In this document: piece after piece, positions 44,567-57,098 of the stretch
How positions within the stretch are numbered: the stretch's first letter is position 1
How the letters are laid out: each line of letters opens with the position of its first letter
NCBI GenBank assembly: GCA_947561395.2
Contig: OX387185.1
Span: 41,798,602-41,862,601, forward strand
Length of the DNA stretch: 64,000 bases
Direction: 5' to 3'
Origin: Buxus sempervirens
Taxonomy: Eukaryota; Streptophyta; Magnoliopsida; Buxales; Buxaceae
Program-made: the position numbers and the translations under genes
The notes under the pieces: model-generated
The model's input: only the letters and a program-made list of their open reading frames with translations
Told to the model about the DNA's origin: nothing
Database searches by the model: none

Positions 44567-47500
44567 TTATCCCACAGCTAAGATAAAATAATGGCACAAA
44601 ATGGTGATGGTAGCAATCATATTACCCAGTATAAGAGTAGCACCAATCCATCCTAGAGTGCCCCATCTTTCACCAAGGAAAAACCATGAGAAACCAGCAC
44701 CCCAGAGGGGCTCCAACCCATAAATAATGGCAGTTTCAGTTGCCGATACATCACGCATGGCAGTCATCTGCATGCATGAAAGCAAAGTTGCAACAGAAGT
44801 CAATGTGAAAACACCAACTGTCCAGGAGAAGTGCTGTTCATGATATTTCTCTTAAGAAGGAAAGACATTCCAAAAGTAAATCATGCACTCTGAGTGTGCT
44901 AATGAAACTAAGAAATTTTACCTCTACCCATAAGCAAAAACCAGTCGAGAAGACGCCTGTATAAAGGGCAGGAACCCAGGGAAATGTAATCATCAAATCC
45001 CAAAACATTTTCCATGTCCAAGACTGCTGGTGCAGCACCTGAATGCCACCCCGGCCTCCAATTAAATACCAGACTGTAGATAAAAGGGCAACAACGCATA
45101 CCTGATGAAACCATAGATTGTTCAAACATATCTGAAATGAATGTTTTATAGACTGCATCCAAATTTCACATGCAGGAGCATGAAATAAAAGTGAGAATAG
45201 TAGTTCATCCATCGTGAGAAGTTCACCTCATATCCAAGAAGGGGTAAGAAGTTTTCTTTCTTTGTATTCCGTGAAATACGTTCAGTTCTGAGCATGTGGA
45301 TCCCCAAAAAAACTGCACTGAGAAAGTTTAAAAGATCTCCTACCTGAAATGGATCAGTCTCAATTCAAGTGAACATTTTTTTTATATAATTACCAGTAGT
45401 CAACACTTGTCCATATTTCCATCTAAAGAATCATGACCTTACGACTAACAACGGTATATGCACAGAAAAACTGAAACAAAAGAGGCATGCCATGCTTACA
45501 CTAGGAGGAGATCCACTGGATTCGAGCATAGCAACCCCTATAACAGACATGAGAGCTCCAAACCAGGTACTTGCAGGCACTATTGATCCTAACATGCCGT
45601 CAATCAAGGGCACCACGATTACCTGTTTAATACACCAGACAAATATTGAAATTGTACTTTATGCCTGTGCTTTTACAAGGCTGCAAATTTTCACCTAAGC
45701 ATTCAAAAAGACATGTATACCCTCAGAGAAGCCCATCAAAAGAGCTTACAGTGAATAAAGTAATAAATGATGCACGCCCCGCATCAGATGTAAGTAATCC
45801 AAGTGCCTGCATCACGTAGCCTAGACCAACATAGAATCCCAACTCTATTCCTGCCTTACGGGTCTGGACATCAGCTCTCGCCCGTAACATAGAGGGTATA
45901 AATGGTATGGCTGACACAGCAAATCGCACAAAGGTGAAGGCTGCTGGGTCAGTGATTGCTTCGACCCCTTTTACAATTGGAATGTTACTTGCTGCATCAC
46001 AAAAATGAACAAGATCTTTTGGGAAATAGTAATAAATTATCAAATTATCGCCATGAAAATAATTATAAAAAAAACTGCTTATTGATTTAATGATTGAATA
46101 ATAAACTACGACCTTAAAAGTGTGTGAAAAACAGGGAACCTGCTCCTATGCCTCCTGAACCGCATAGAGATAAATACGGCAGGGATATTTTATCTATGGA
46201 AAAAATATAGACATAAACACATAGACATTACTGATGCTCAGTTATCGTCACATCCCATCAAAATGACTGGAGACATCCACATAAATATATGGAAATCCAT
46301 GTTATTTGATGTTTAGATTAATAACCTGCATTATCAAGAAGAAATACACACAGATTATCTTAAGTATTTAATAGGTTGATGGCCGTCTCCTTTATGAGTA
46401 CTATGATTTTGTAGTGCCCGCACAGTGCCTACGAGGCTTTTGAGGCCACTTGAGCTAAATTGAGGCAATGCATGGCGGGTAGAGGAGACTTGGCCCTATG
46501 TTGTCGGACAAAATCTCAGGCTGGCATGGGACAATGACACATTAATTCTGAGAACATAGTTGACATTACGAAAGTTCTAGCAAAACTACGCAATAAAGGT
46601 ACTTGTGATATACTCTAAATTCATCACCTTGCTTCCAGAGAAAATGGAAGCTACAAAGACCAAAGATTTCAAGTAGTAAAACTTAATGGCTAGTCTGCAC
46701 AATGTTATAGCCAAAATATTTGCTGACAAGCTTTAGAAAATGGTGGTCTCAAATGTGTCACCCCTTTAGAACCACGCTCAACAGAGAAACATAGATGCTC
46801 AATGAAGGATTAATATATCTATATATATACTTTTTTTTTTGGTTGAACAATGAAGTAATAATATAAATAATGACTAATGCTCGGTAATTATGCAGATTAA
46901 CAAAGGATATGTGTAAAGACTGAAAAGGTAGATAAACATACATCTCAACATCCTTAATTCTTCTAAATGAACTGCCATTAGGTTTTCTTCTAATGTTCTA
47001 AGGGTCTTCGCAAAGGTGGTACATTATCCTGCCTTCTTTATGTCATCATGGCTGAGGAATCCTCTTGACTCAACATTGTATCTTTAGGTAGAAGAATGTT
47101 TACTTTTGCCCGTCAATGATGCATTCATGAACCCATACATAACAGGCAGTCCCTTCTTAGCCAAGCCTCTGAATCCTAAATTACAAGGCACAGCAGCAGC
47201 GGTACCCAAGTCTGTACAACTTAGTCCCCAATATATTCATCATGTGAGAATCAAACTTCAGATCAAAGAATATTTCTGTAAACCTGATCTATGCTCAAAA
47301 TTACGGGTGTCAAGTGGTTGAGTTTAAACGAAAAGCAAACAACAAAACCCCAAAAAGAAAAAAAAATCGTTTGGTTATTGTTTGAAAAATGACAAACCAA
47401 ACTAATTCAATTCGGTTTATGGTTAAAGCTTCCATTAAACCAAATCAAATCAAAATATATAAAAACCAAAAACCTGAACAAAATCCAAACTGAATTAAGA

Positions 47501-49681
47501 CAAATATATCATCGAAAAATGAACCAAATAAACCGACTAAATCCAAGCCTACCAGTATTTCGTTCTCTCTAGAGAAACCAAATTATGCAATGTAATAGTT
47601 AGATTCAAACATCAACAGATAATCACTAATCAAAGTGACTAACAAGAACAAAAGTTCTCTTAAGCAAATGAGCACTTTAAAAGTACCTTAAAACAATGTC
47701 TTCAGTGAAGTTGGATAACACCTTAACCTATTGGTAGACCTTTCATGATTCTGTCAACAATCTGTCAAAATTTCAACTCAATCAGCCAAGAAATAAGAAA
47801 GAAACTTTGTCTCAAGTAGTGCTAGAAGACCTATTCTCAAATGTCATATTTTTCCACAAGAAAATCATTTCCCACATGCATTTTCAGTCAGTCCTCAGAT
47901 GCATTTTCTTTTGGGCATCCTCTAATGCCTCTTGTATAGGATTGGACATCCAGGATGTTTTAGTATGTGAGAATTTTCAGGAACTGTAGGCACTTAGATC
48001 TATTATCTACTGTACACTGTTGGTGCACATGTACCACCTTTCTCTTATCTTAATATAATCTTTTCTATTACCGATCAAAAAAAAAAAATTTTTTCATTTC
48101 CCACATGCACACATGTAACCATCGAAGAGAGAGATGGGTCTTTCTTTTCTCTAAAAAGAAGTTTTCAACGAAAATCAACAGCACTTAATGCACCACCAAA
48201 AGCTAACAACTTTTCAATCTTTTCCCATGCAATAACATCTCTTTGTAATAAGACACATTTGTTTTTCTCTTTTGTAATAAATATGGCCTCGACATCCACA
48301 TGAGGCAAGAAACTGAAGAAACTCCCCTTCTCAACTCATGTGGAGAGTCCAAAGAAATCTGCCGAGTTTTATAATGCTTATAATTGTGTTCAAATAAAGT
48401 TCTAGTCATCATATCCAAGATATTTTCTTCAATATTTGTCTTCCCATTCTTACTTAAATGGATGATAATCTGATTATCACAGTACGGAATGTACCTGTCT
48501 TGCTTCAAGCCCAATTCCTGAAAGAATCTCTTTGTATATAACATCTTTTTACATACTTTTGTAGCTGCAACGCTTTCTACTGTTGCAGTTAACAAGCATT
48601 ACAATTTTGCTGATATACCTCTTACAGAGTTAAATAAGTATCATTAGTAGATTTCCTCATATCAACATTTCCAGCCATGTCTACATTTTTGTAACCTGTT
48701 AACATAAGCTTACCACCTCCAAAGCTCAAACGCATTTTGAATGTACCTTTAAGATACTAAGGAATCCGCTTGATAGCTACCCAAAGCTCTTTTCAAGGAT
48801 TGACAAAAAATCTTCCAACAGTAGCAAGGTATATGCAATGCCTAGTCTTATACACACTACAACAGACATAAAACTTCCTACAAATAAAGCAGAAAAAAAT
48901 ATATTCAGTTCTCCTTTCCCATCATTTGGAGTTGGAAACTGCCTATAACTTAGCTTAACATGACTTGCAAGTGGAAAACCAACCAACTTTGCAGTTTTCA
49001 TAATAAACATTTGCAAAACCTTCTCAATATACCTTTTATATATTTTTTTTATCAATGATGAAGTGTCTTGAGAATCGTGCAACGTGAACAATAAGAAAAA
49101 AATAGAGAAGAAGAAGAAGAACACGCAAATTTAAGTGGTTCGGCAATGTGCCTACATCTACTGTGTACAGCAAAATTTCCACTATGCTCTGCCCATAGGG
49201 CCCCTCAGGTCCCTCCCCCCTTGGACCCAGAATATGAACCACTGTTTCCAACAAAGTGTGTGTGTGTGTGTGTGTGAGGTAAAATAGAGGTATTAGTAGT
49301 AGAATGTATCAGTTAAGAGCAAACATACAAAAACAATCCCTAACCATCTTGCAACCCCCTCAATGCCCGACTAAGAAAGCCATACTCATAGCTGAATGAA
49401 ATCAGACTGTGATTTGAACAAGACATTCATACTCACGCTCCGAAAACAATCAGCAAGAGAACTGGAGGCACCCCAACTCCCTAGATAATATCAAAATCTG
49501 TACGACCCTACATGGATCTCCATCAAGAACCCAAAATCTGTATGCACCTCAATATACCTTTTATATGAACACGGCCTTTTGGCTTTCTCATCACAAGTCA
49601 CATGCAAAATATCAAAGAGCAGCAACTATAAGAAGCCTTAATTAAACTATGATAATTAAAGTTTCCATTTAAACAAGAAAG

Positions 49682-49713
<32 letters not shown>

Positions 49714-52700
49714 GGAAAGCATATTGTATCATTGGATACATGTCGTAGAAGACAAGTTATTGTAGCTTGAAAAAATCCATACTAAAGATAAGACCTTGGG
49801 TATGATGACTAAGGCTTTGTTCAAAGACAAGCATAAGCTTTGCAAAACTTAACAAATTTGGCTAAAACCTCATTAGTTGAGAAGGGGATTTTGTTGGGTG
49901 TCCGGTCTCACATGGAGTTAGGGCTGCATGGACTAAAAACAAATTAAAACTCTCCATTAACAAAGAAAAATTGTAGCATCAGAAAAGACCAAAAGTTATT
50001 AGCTTTTTTGTGGTGCATTAAATGCACATGTTGACTTTAGCTGAAAGTTTCTTTTAGAGTAAAAATAACACCCATTTCTCTCTATTATGACCATATGTGT
50101 GTCTTTGGAAAATATTTTTCCCGCTGAGAAGTATAGCATTTTAGGAAAGACTTTTTTTTTAACCCATTCAAGAAGAAGTTTTTTACCCATCTCTCAACCA
50201 ATTGAGCTGAAACTTGCACAGCATTTTGCCAACATTGTGACAATTCTATTCATTGTTTTGGGAGTGTTATCCAACTTTGCCAAAGATATTGTTTTGAGGT
50301 ACTCATATAACATATTTGGTGCAGCTAACAAGAAACCTTCCTAAATCCAAAAGGGCTTTCTACCTAACACCTTGCTCTTTGGTGAAACTTCTGAAAGCTG
50401 CTTTGAATAAAAGTGTTTCTTTGAAAATCCTATTTTAGTGAAGCATGAAGGTAGTTGCTTCCAAAAACTGCATTAACGGGAACCTAGGTGCACCTTGTCG
50501 TTTTCATCGCCGCTACACTTGGACCCTCTATGCCGCTGCACTTGAATTTCATTGGCACACCGCTACAAATTCCACACTAATGTGCCGGGAAATTTCAATA
50601 AAGTTAAAAATTATAAAAGATTATAACAAAGACAAAAAATTATTAAAAAATTAGATTAAGGCTTTTACAAGCTTCCATGACCTTTTTGGATTTTCTAATT
50701 TCTTTATAATCCTTTTAATTTTTATGATTTTTAATGGAATTATTATTATTCAAATATTTGATTATCCAAATCACATTTAGGCAAGTAAACTCACACTATA
50801 AGCTTCCATGGCATTGTCCTAATTTTTCAAGATTTTTAAAAGTTTCTATTTCTATTATTTTTTCAATATTAAAATATTACCTATTAAAAAAATATTAAAA
50901 TATTATCTATACTACATATAACACTAGGCGCCCCCTTGTGAATCGTGCCAAGTTTTATGTTCGTTTTTCCAAACATGCCCTTAGATTTCATTATTAAGAA
51001 TTATTATTATAGGGGTTAAATAGACATCCCACTCTCAGTCATTTAAAACTTAAGCGGTTTTGCAACTGTTCCCTCCCACCTCTTCCTTTACCATCTGTCT
51101 AACATCCTTTTCCTTTCCACCTACGTGCAGTACTGCACATGAACCCTACTAGTTTAAATAAAAGCACATCCAACATCCACTTCAATAAGTAAATATCTAT
51201 TGCTAAAATTTCCATTATCTTTTACTAATTTTTAGTTATTTATAATTTAATGTTTATTATTTTTAAAAATTAAATTATTAATTTAATAGTTATTGACTAT
51301 TTATACTACTTTTACAGACGAAATAGCCTATATAATGTATCATATTTTTTTTTAACTACATGTCCTAATCTTTTAGAAATATTTCTTATTTTTATCAATT
51401 TTTAATATTTCACCAAATTTACAAAAATAATTTTTCATCAAAAAAAAAAATCAAGGATATTGACATGTAAATCAAGCATTCTTATACATTATATATTATT
51501 ATAGAAGATGACGCAGACAATTTAAAGCTGAAACATTAAAACAGTTAGTTTTATAAAAATTTCTCCTATTTTGAGTAAGAAATGGGCTACATAGGCGGAA
51601 TGTGCCTCCCATTTTATGAGCAAAATAGGCAAAACTTCTCCTATTTCGCTCACGAAATGGGCAACATGGGCAGCACGTTCTGCCTGTGCTACCCTTGTTC
51701 TTGCACAATCGAAATTTCATACAAATTGCTTTCCTTGATGCAAACTAGTTAGTATAATTTTAAATTTATGTAGAACTTTTGAGTGACAAAATTGCCCTTT
51801 ATTCTATACCATACACTCTTTAAAAATACAAAAAAGTTCTAAAATAATATACAACATCATCTTTTCATATGCCTTTTCCTAACCAAACACAGCTTTCGAC
51901 CAATGAGTTTGATTCAAAGCCCATTTTTACAAATGCCTTCATATCAGGTAAGATAAGTTTTTGCTCCTATTGGTTATAACATACTTTTGATTACTGATGA
52001 TCTACTGTGATATAATAGGTATTACCTATTGGTGTTGGTTTCTTCTAGTCTCATCTAAGTAGAACTTTGTAACCACAACATATTGCATGGTGGTAGATAA
52101 AAATCCCGGTGCCATCATTATTTTTCACTTCACATTAAGGAGCGTTCACATAAAAATCCTGGTGCCATCTTTGTAGTATGTTTGTTTGGCTTTGGTTTCT
52201 AAAAAAATATGTGGCTTACCAACATATTTTTCAGCTTGTTTAGTATGCATACCCATGTCACTTTGAAGCATTTTTATAGAAACCAAATATGTTTAAGGCT
52301 TTAAGCACATTATTTCAAATTAAGAATATTTTGACTGAGGGTCACGAGAAAACCTTACATTCCCAGCTATGGGGCCAAAGGAGGTGACTCCACTGACAAT
52401 TCCCAGGACCAACAAGAACGTAGCAATCATATATCTTGGTCGTGTGTAAGCAAAAAACAGTCCCGATGGATGAGACTGAGCCGCCAATATTGGAAATTTC
52501 TCTTTACAATTACGGCTAACTTGTAGCAAATTAGAGCCATACAGATCAAACTCAAAACATGAAATATAACTACCCCATCAAGAAATTACCAAAGTACTAA
52601 TTCAAGTGAGAAAAATACCGTAGATAACAGTGATAAGGTTGAGCAAGATAATGCTCCTGACCTTCTTGGATGCAAATAAAATTCTAGGTCTGAAAGGCTC

Positions 52701-53111
52701 TTTCCCAAATAATGACTTCAAACTAATCGAACGATTCTTCTCGGGTTCTTTGCGACTCAAAGAGCCTTGATCCTTCACCTTCTCACCAGATGTAACTGGA
52801 GTCGAATCGAAATTTTCCTTAACGCCACCAGGAGTTGAGAACGACCCATTATCAGATTTCCCAATTCGCATCGAATCTTTCTCTGATTTCTTTCTTGTAG
52901 TTGAAGGAGGTGAGGGAGGACGAGAAGAAGAAGAACAAGAACAAGAAAAATTGGCTGCAGAGAAAGTGGAGAGGAGAAATGCTGTTCTTCTTCTGCTTCG
53001 TCTGCTTAAGGGGAAGGAAAACAATATAGGTTCCCAAGAGGACGAAACTCTAATAGCAGAGTTGGCTGTGGGTGGCCTCCATAACCATCTCGTTGTAGAT
53101 GGGGATGCCAT
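44567..53111 (-). CDS. Plastid-targeted EamA/DMT-type transporter, complete, six exons
   Basis: Exons on the minus strand are 53111-52619, 45991-45750, 45622-45500, 45343-45227, 45101-44922 and 44767-44567; phases agree and give 451 residues. A Ser/Arg-rich N-terminus (MASPSTTRWLWRPPTANSAI onward) looks like a chloroplast transit peptide. A ~90-residue hydrophilic linker follows, then about ten membrane segments in two EamA-like halves: ITVIYASNIPIVKGVEAIT, GYVMQALGLLTSDAGRASFI and TVIVVPLIDGMLGSIVPAS in the first, and VSATETAIIYGLEPLWGAGF and FLGERWGTLGWIGATLILGN in the second. Drug/metabolite transporters of this type move small metabolites across membranes; the substrate cannot be told. 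Intron 1 (52618-45992) is 6.6 kb and holds transposon debris. A GTG-started extension at 53174 was not used. Confidence 0.9.
47300..47580. repeat. Eroded hAT-type remnant in the transporter intron
   Basis: It has AATTCGGTTTATGG, AACCAAATC and similar pieces of the CGGTTTGG/CCAAACCG subterminal motif set seen in the intact hATs, but no clear ends or target duplication. Confidence 0.4.
47990..48090 (+). repeat. Possible LINE 3' tail
   Basis: The sequence CTTATCTTAATATAATC...GATC followed by a run of A resembles the 3' terminus of plant L1 elements (compare TTGTTATCTTATTATC before the poly-A at 27575). Only the tail is recognised. Confidence 0.35.
48203..49070 (-). pseudogene. Ty1/copia pol fragment (RT end to RNase H)
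   Basis: On the minus strand, pieces in copia order: YIEKVLQMFIMKTAKLVGFP and LASHVKLSYRQFPT (end of the reverse transcriptase), KGTFKMRLSFGGGKLMLTGY and DMAGNVDMRKST (connection/RNase H), then EYIAAT-like VAATKVCKKMLYTKRF, LGLKQDRYIPYCDNQIIIHL. Several frameshifts and stops. It lies in the first intron of the transporter gene on the same strand. Confidence 0.85.
49680..49709. repeat. (TA)n microsatellite
   Basis: About 13 TA repeats. A (GT)n run lies at about 49256-49276. Confidence 0.9.
52370..52535 (-). other. Unassigned exon-like open stretch beside transporter exon 1
   Basis: On the minus strand, an AG at about 52536 is followed by an open reading that includes FPILAAQSHPSGLFFAYTRP and a hydrophobic TFLLVLGIVSGVTSFGPIAG. 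It ends at AAT with a good donor-like GTAAGG. The phase would fit transporter exon 1 (phase 1), but the product is not transporter-like and exon 1 joins perfectly to 45991. I do not recognise it. It may be a fragment of another gene, a cassette exon or chance. Confidence 0.3.
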
Positions 53112-54489
53112 GGCTGCGTTATAGCTAAGAAATCGCGAACACACCCTTTGTCTTGCAACCGCAAAAAAAAACACTCAGCAACAAAAATCAGTGCAGATAG
53201 ATCACACCATAAGAGCAATCTGGGTCTGTGCTGTTTAAATTAAAACCACCAGCCAGAGTCCAGAAACGTGAAAGAAAAACAAAGGATGATATCTTCCCCA
53301 AACTAGGGTTCGCATTTACATAAAAAAATTAAAATGAAAAGCAAATTGCTCAACAAAACCTCCAACAACCGAACAATTACGTGACTCCACATTTGAACAC
53401 GAACGTTAACAGTCACCTCAAAATATAAAGGAAGAATTGGTTTTAAGTGAGACTTCTCAAAATAATTAATATTCACTCACTAAATTCTTGGTAATTAAAA
53501 ATTAATGATATGTTATAAAATAATTTAAAATTAATATTAATTTAATGTCGTAAAGAATTTCTTCCAAAAATACTCTCAGACATGCAAACCTCACCTGTAA
53601 CAAAAACAAGTGAGGTTTTCAAAGTCTTTTTGAGACATTTTCTAAAGAAACTCTTCATGAACATTCTCAATTATTTTGACTAAATCTGAATTATTTTCAA
53701 AAAAAATCACTTGAAACCGATTTCCTAAAAACTAAATTGGTTAGGAGATAATTGCACTTACACCCCTAAGGTTTGTAATTTATGCATGTAGACCCTTGAC
53801 ATTTGGAAACTGACAAAAACCCTTCTTTGACATTTGTACAAAAACTATATTGGTTAGGAGATAATTGCACTTACACCCCTAAGGGTTGTAATTTATGCAT
53901 GTAGACCCTTGACATTTGGAAACTGACAAAAACCCTTCTTTGACATTTGTACACACAGTCACAAACCCTTCTTTTTGTTAGTTCAAGAATATTAAAAAAA
54001 ACCAAACTAACCCTTGAGATTAAAAGCCAATATAATTCCAAAGGTATCAAACTAAAGTTAAAAGTAATGCAACTAGCTAAGCCTTAATAAAAGCAAAATT
54101 CCAAATTTCTCCATTTAGCATTCTCCAATAGTTTTATTACAAATCTACAAATAAAGATAATTTTGTTATTTAGTATATAAGGAAAAATATTTTGTTCAAA
54201 CTTAAAGGGTATTTTAGATATAAAATCTTTAGAATGGGGCTTTGTGACCAATTGTATATATGTCAAGGGAGGTTTTTGCCATTTTTCAAGTGACATGGAA
54301 TCTATGTTCATAAATGGCAAACCTTACGGTCTAAGTATAATTAATATGGCCAAGATAAAGGACTTCTCAAAATATTTGTGTGTCCCATCACTTCAACTAA
54401 AATTAGTTATCACACTTGCATAAAATTTATTGCAAAGATGCAACATAATAAAATCTTCTACTAAGTTTAATTGAATTGCTTTCAGTTTT
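53112..54489. other. Upstream of the transporter gene; one tandem duplication, no gene
   Basis: The promoter of the minus-strand transporter gene should lie at about 53112-53450. A 113-bp direct tandem duplication sits at 53737-53849 / 53850-53952 (TTGGTTAGGAGATAATTGCA...), nearly identical. The rest is AT-rich without recognised features. Confidence 0.5.
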
Positions 54490-54626
54490 GAGCGTGAAAT
54501 ACTGTCATGTGGAGCATCTCACTGTCAGTGTTTTTTCGTATAAGACCCACTTAGAACATTTACAACAATAAAAAAACAAGGATAGTAAGATGCTCCACAT
54601 GGCAGCATCTCAGTAGGGACCAATTC
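54490..54626. mobile_element. Small palindromic MITE, copy B
   Basis: GAGCGTGAAATACTGTCATG...GAGCATCTC at the left, inverted as AGATGCTCCACATGGCAGCA...TCAGTAGGGACCAATT at the right, with TTTACAACAATAAAAAAA in the loop. It is a sister of 56220-56372. Confidence 0.7.
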
Positions 54627-55330
54627 AAGCTAACATAGTGGAAGATTTCATCCGGATGCAACAACGCTTGACTGCACAACCATTACACTACATTTCACGT
54701 TTATTTTTGCCTATCAATAATCTCAATATTATGGATCGATTAGCTCGGGAATTTTTCTTTTGCCACTACTACACTTATGTGACAACATGTAGGGTTTTCC
54801 TTTTTACAATTTGCCAAAGCTATCCTTACAATATTCGTTCTTTAAATTTGTTAAAATGGGTTGTTATGTTATTTATGTGACCTCTAGGATCATAGTCCCA
54901 GTTTTGTTAAAACTACCCACATTTTATTTACATTGCTTCATCTTTCTTATTTTACATTATGTAGTTTCAAATAGGTTCATCCTTTCATTTTGCCAAGACT
55001 ATTAATTAATATGTCAGAAATATTATATGAGCTTGTCCTTTTTAATTAATTCAATAAATTTATTTTTACGTTCTTTACATGGCTTTATCTAGGGTTGTCA
55101 ATGGGTCCAATCTACATTCTATTCCAACCTACATCCATTAAATTAATCCCATTTAGTCAGATTTTTATCCAATCCAATGTCCTCAAAGTCTAATTTTGGA
55201 TTTTTTTAAAAAAAATCCATTTATTATTGTATCTGTATTCAAATTTGACCATATTCAACCAATTGAGATCTAAATCCGATTAGAGATAAGGCCTCAGTTT
55301 TAATCATTGATGGTTCAGCTGTTATATATC
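54627..55330. other. AT-rich spacer, no gene
   Basis: Contains an isolated hAT-like left end (TAGGGTTGTCAATGGG near 55092) and no recognised protein. Confidence 0.4.
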
Positions 55331-56180
55331 CATAAATGCATTTCCTCTAGTGTTAGAATCCGGTGGTACCGTGATACCACCGGCTGGGGAGAGTGTTTCA
55401 CCTGGTGCCATTCAGTGGTGCCAACGTGAAATGCACGGATGGATGCCCATGTCAGGAAGGGGCCCCACACATCCAAACTCCATCCCAGCCGGTGGTTTCA
55501 CGGAACTATCAGATTTTGGCTCTAGAGGAAATGCTTTCCTGACTGGGATGGAGTATGGATGTGTGGGGCCCCCTCCATCCGTACGTTTCACGCTAGCAAC
55601 AAATGAAACCATCTCTCTATCCATCAATTGTTGCATTCACTTGCGACCAACATATGAGGCATTATCTCAAAAATGTTTTGAAAATAAGTTTTGCAAGTTT
55701 TTATAGCATAGGCCTAAAGAAGAAAAAGTTTCCAAAAGGTGGTTGTTCTCATAATTCTTCACACTTTTTTCTCCATTATGATAATATTTTGTGTCATTTA
55801 TGAAATCACCTACAATTTTTCCCCACATTGGTTTTTTATGCATTTCCTTTGCTCCCAGAATCTGTGGTATCGTGATACCACTGGTTGGGATGGGGTTTAG
55901 GGGTGAGGGGCCCCCTCTTGACACATGCATTTGTTCGTCCGTCTGTTCTAGGAAACAATCTCGTTTTAGCATCTCACAACAGCGGTAGAAACTGATGCTA
56001 AGAAAAATTAGACGTGATTTCAACGAATGCATTTCCTCTAAAGCCAAAATTCGATTGTTCAGTAAAACCATCGGCTGGGATGGAGTATGGATGTGTGGGG
56101 CCCCATACTGACATGGGCATCCATCCGTGCATTTCACACTGCTGGTTCTACTAAGTGGCACCAAATGAAACGCTCTTGAT
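55331..56180. repeat. Fold-back cluster of a ~140-bp module in both orientations
   Basis: A module with the marks CCATCCCAGCCGG, GGGGCCCC, CACATCCA, GTGAAATGCACGGATGGATG and GGAAATGC occurs forward at about 55404-55545 and inverted at about 55541-55620 (partial), 55845-55990 (diverged) and 56022-56175. The forward copy and the last inverted copy match over roughly 140 bp. Short palindromes (GTGGTACCGTGATACCAC, 55364 onward; GTGGTATCGTGATACCAC, 55864 onward) lie beside them. No transposase. Confidence 0.7.
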
Positions 56181-56219
56181 TTCAACAGGATGACATCACC
56201 TGTTATTTTTAGGTGAATT

Positions 56220-56372
56220 GGTCCCTGCTATGATCGTGAGATGCTGACATGTGGAGCATCTCATGGTTTGTGTTTTTTTCATGTGGGCCCAACTTGAAAC
56301 ATTTACAACAATGAAAAAATGCTAATTCAGAGATGTTTCACTTGGTAGCATCTCACGACTATAGTAGGGACC
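56220..56372. mobile_element. Small palindromic MITE, copy C (best preserved)
   Basis: Arms GGTCCCTGCTATGATCGTGA and TCACGACTATAGTAGGGACC are inverted at the two ends, followed inward by GATGCTGACATG...GAGCATCTC and its inverse. AATT flanks both sides (possible but palindromic target duplication). The length is 153 bp. Confidence 0.75.
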
Positions 56373-56385
56373 AATTAAGATAAAC

Positions 56386-57098
56386 TAGGGCTGGAAATGG
56401 GTCAAATATTTTTTCAAATCCAATCTAAAAATGTCGAATTTAGATATGATATATAGATTCATGGTTCGGATATGGATATAGAATTTCAGATCCGACAAAA
56501 TTCGGATTTGAATTCGAATCTGGCCATATCCAATCAGAATAGGATTTGAACCAAAATCAATTTACTATACACATATAAATTCAATAACCCAAACCAGAGA
56601 CAAGTCAAACCGTTCGTATAACCACAGTTGAACCAACTTGGCTTTTTTCTTTTTTTTTTTGAAATAACCTAACTTATTAAAACAAAAAAACAAAAAACAA
56701 AAAAACGAAGGGCATCAAGAAATCGAGTTTAAATATTTATGTTAGACTATTTAATAGCTTTTAGCTCATATCTTGCTTTAATATTTTTATAGCTCACTAA
56801 TTTTGATTTTAATATTAATCGTTAAAATTTGCTTTAATAGTTAAAATTGATTTTAGAATTTTAGGTTCAAATCAGATCAAATTCGGATTTCGATTATTCC
56901 ATTCGATTGGAATTCGAATCAAGCTTAAAATTTTCAGCCGAATAATTGAATTCGGATGTTGTATAGGTGTTCACTTTCTGGTTTAAATTCAAGCATAAAG
57001 GATCCTTCGGATTTTAGATCAAATTAAGATTTTTTTTCCTCCAATTCGAATTCGAATCATAGTGGATTCATATCGTATTCAACCCATTGCCAAAACTA
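56386..57098. mobile_element. hAT-type element, 713 bp
   Basis: Ends TAGGGCTGGAAATGGGT and ACCCATTGCCAAAACTA are inverted. The flanking 8-mers AGATAAAC (56378-56385) and AGGTAAGC (57099-57106) match at 6 of 8. The interior is rich in GAATTCGAATC / GGATTCGGAT motifs. No transposase. Confidence 0.65.

Noticed and set aside
53112-53174. Longer N-terminus for the transporter
   Set aside because: The extension would start with GTG; the ATG at 53111-53109 gives a normal transit-peptide start.
55350-56185. Several ORFs in the fold-back cluster
   Set aside because: Mirror-image readings on both strands arise from the inverted repeats; no protein family recognised.
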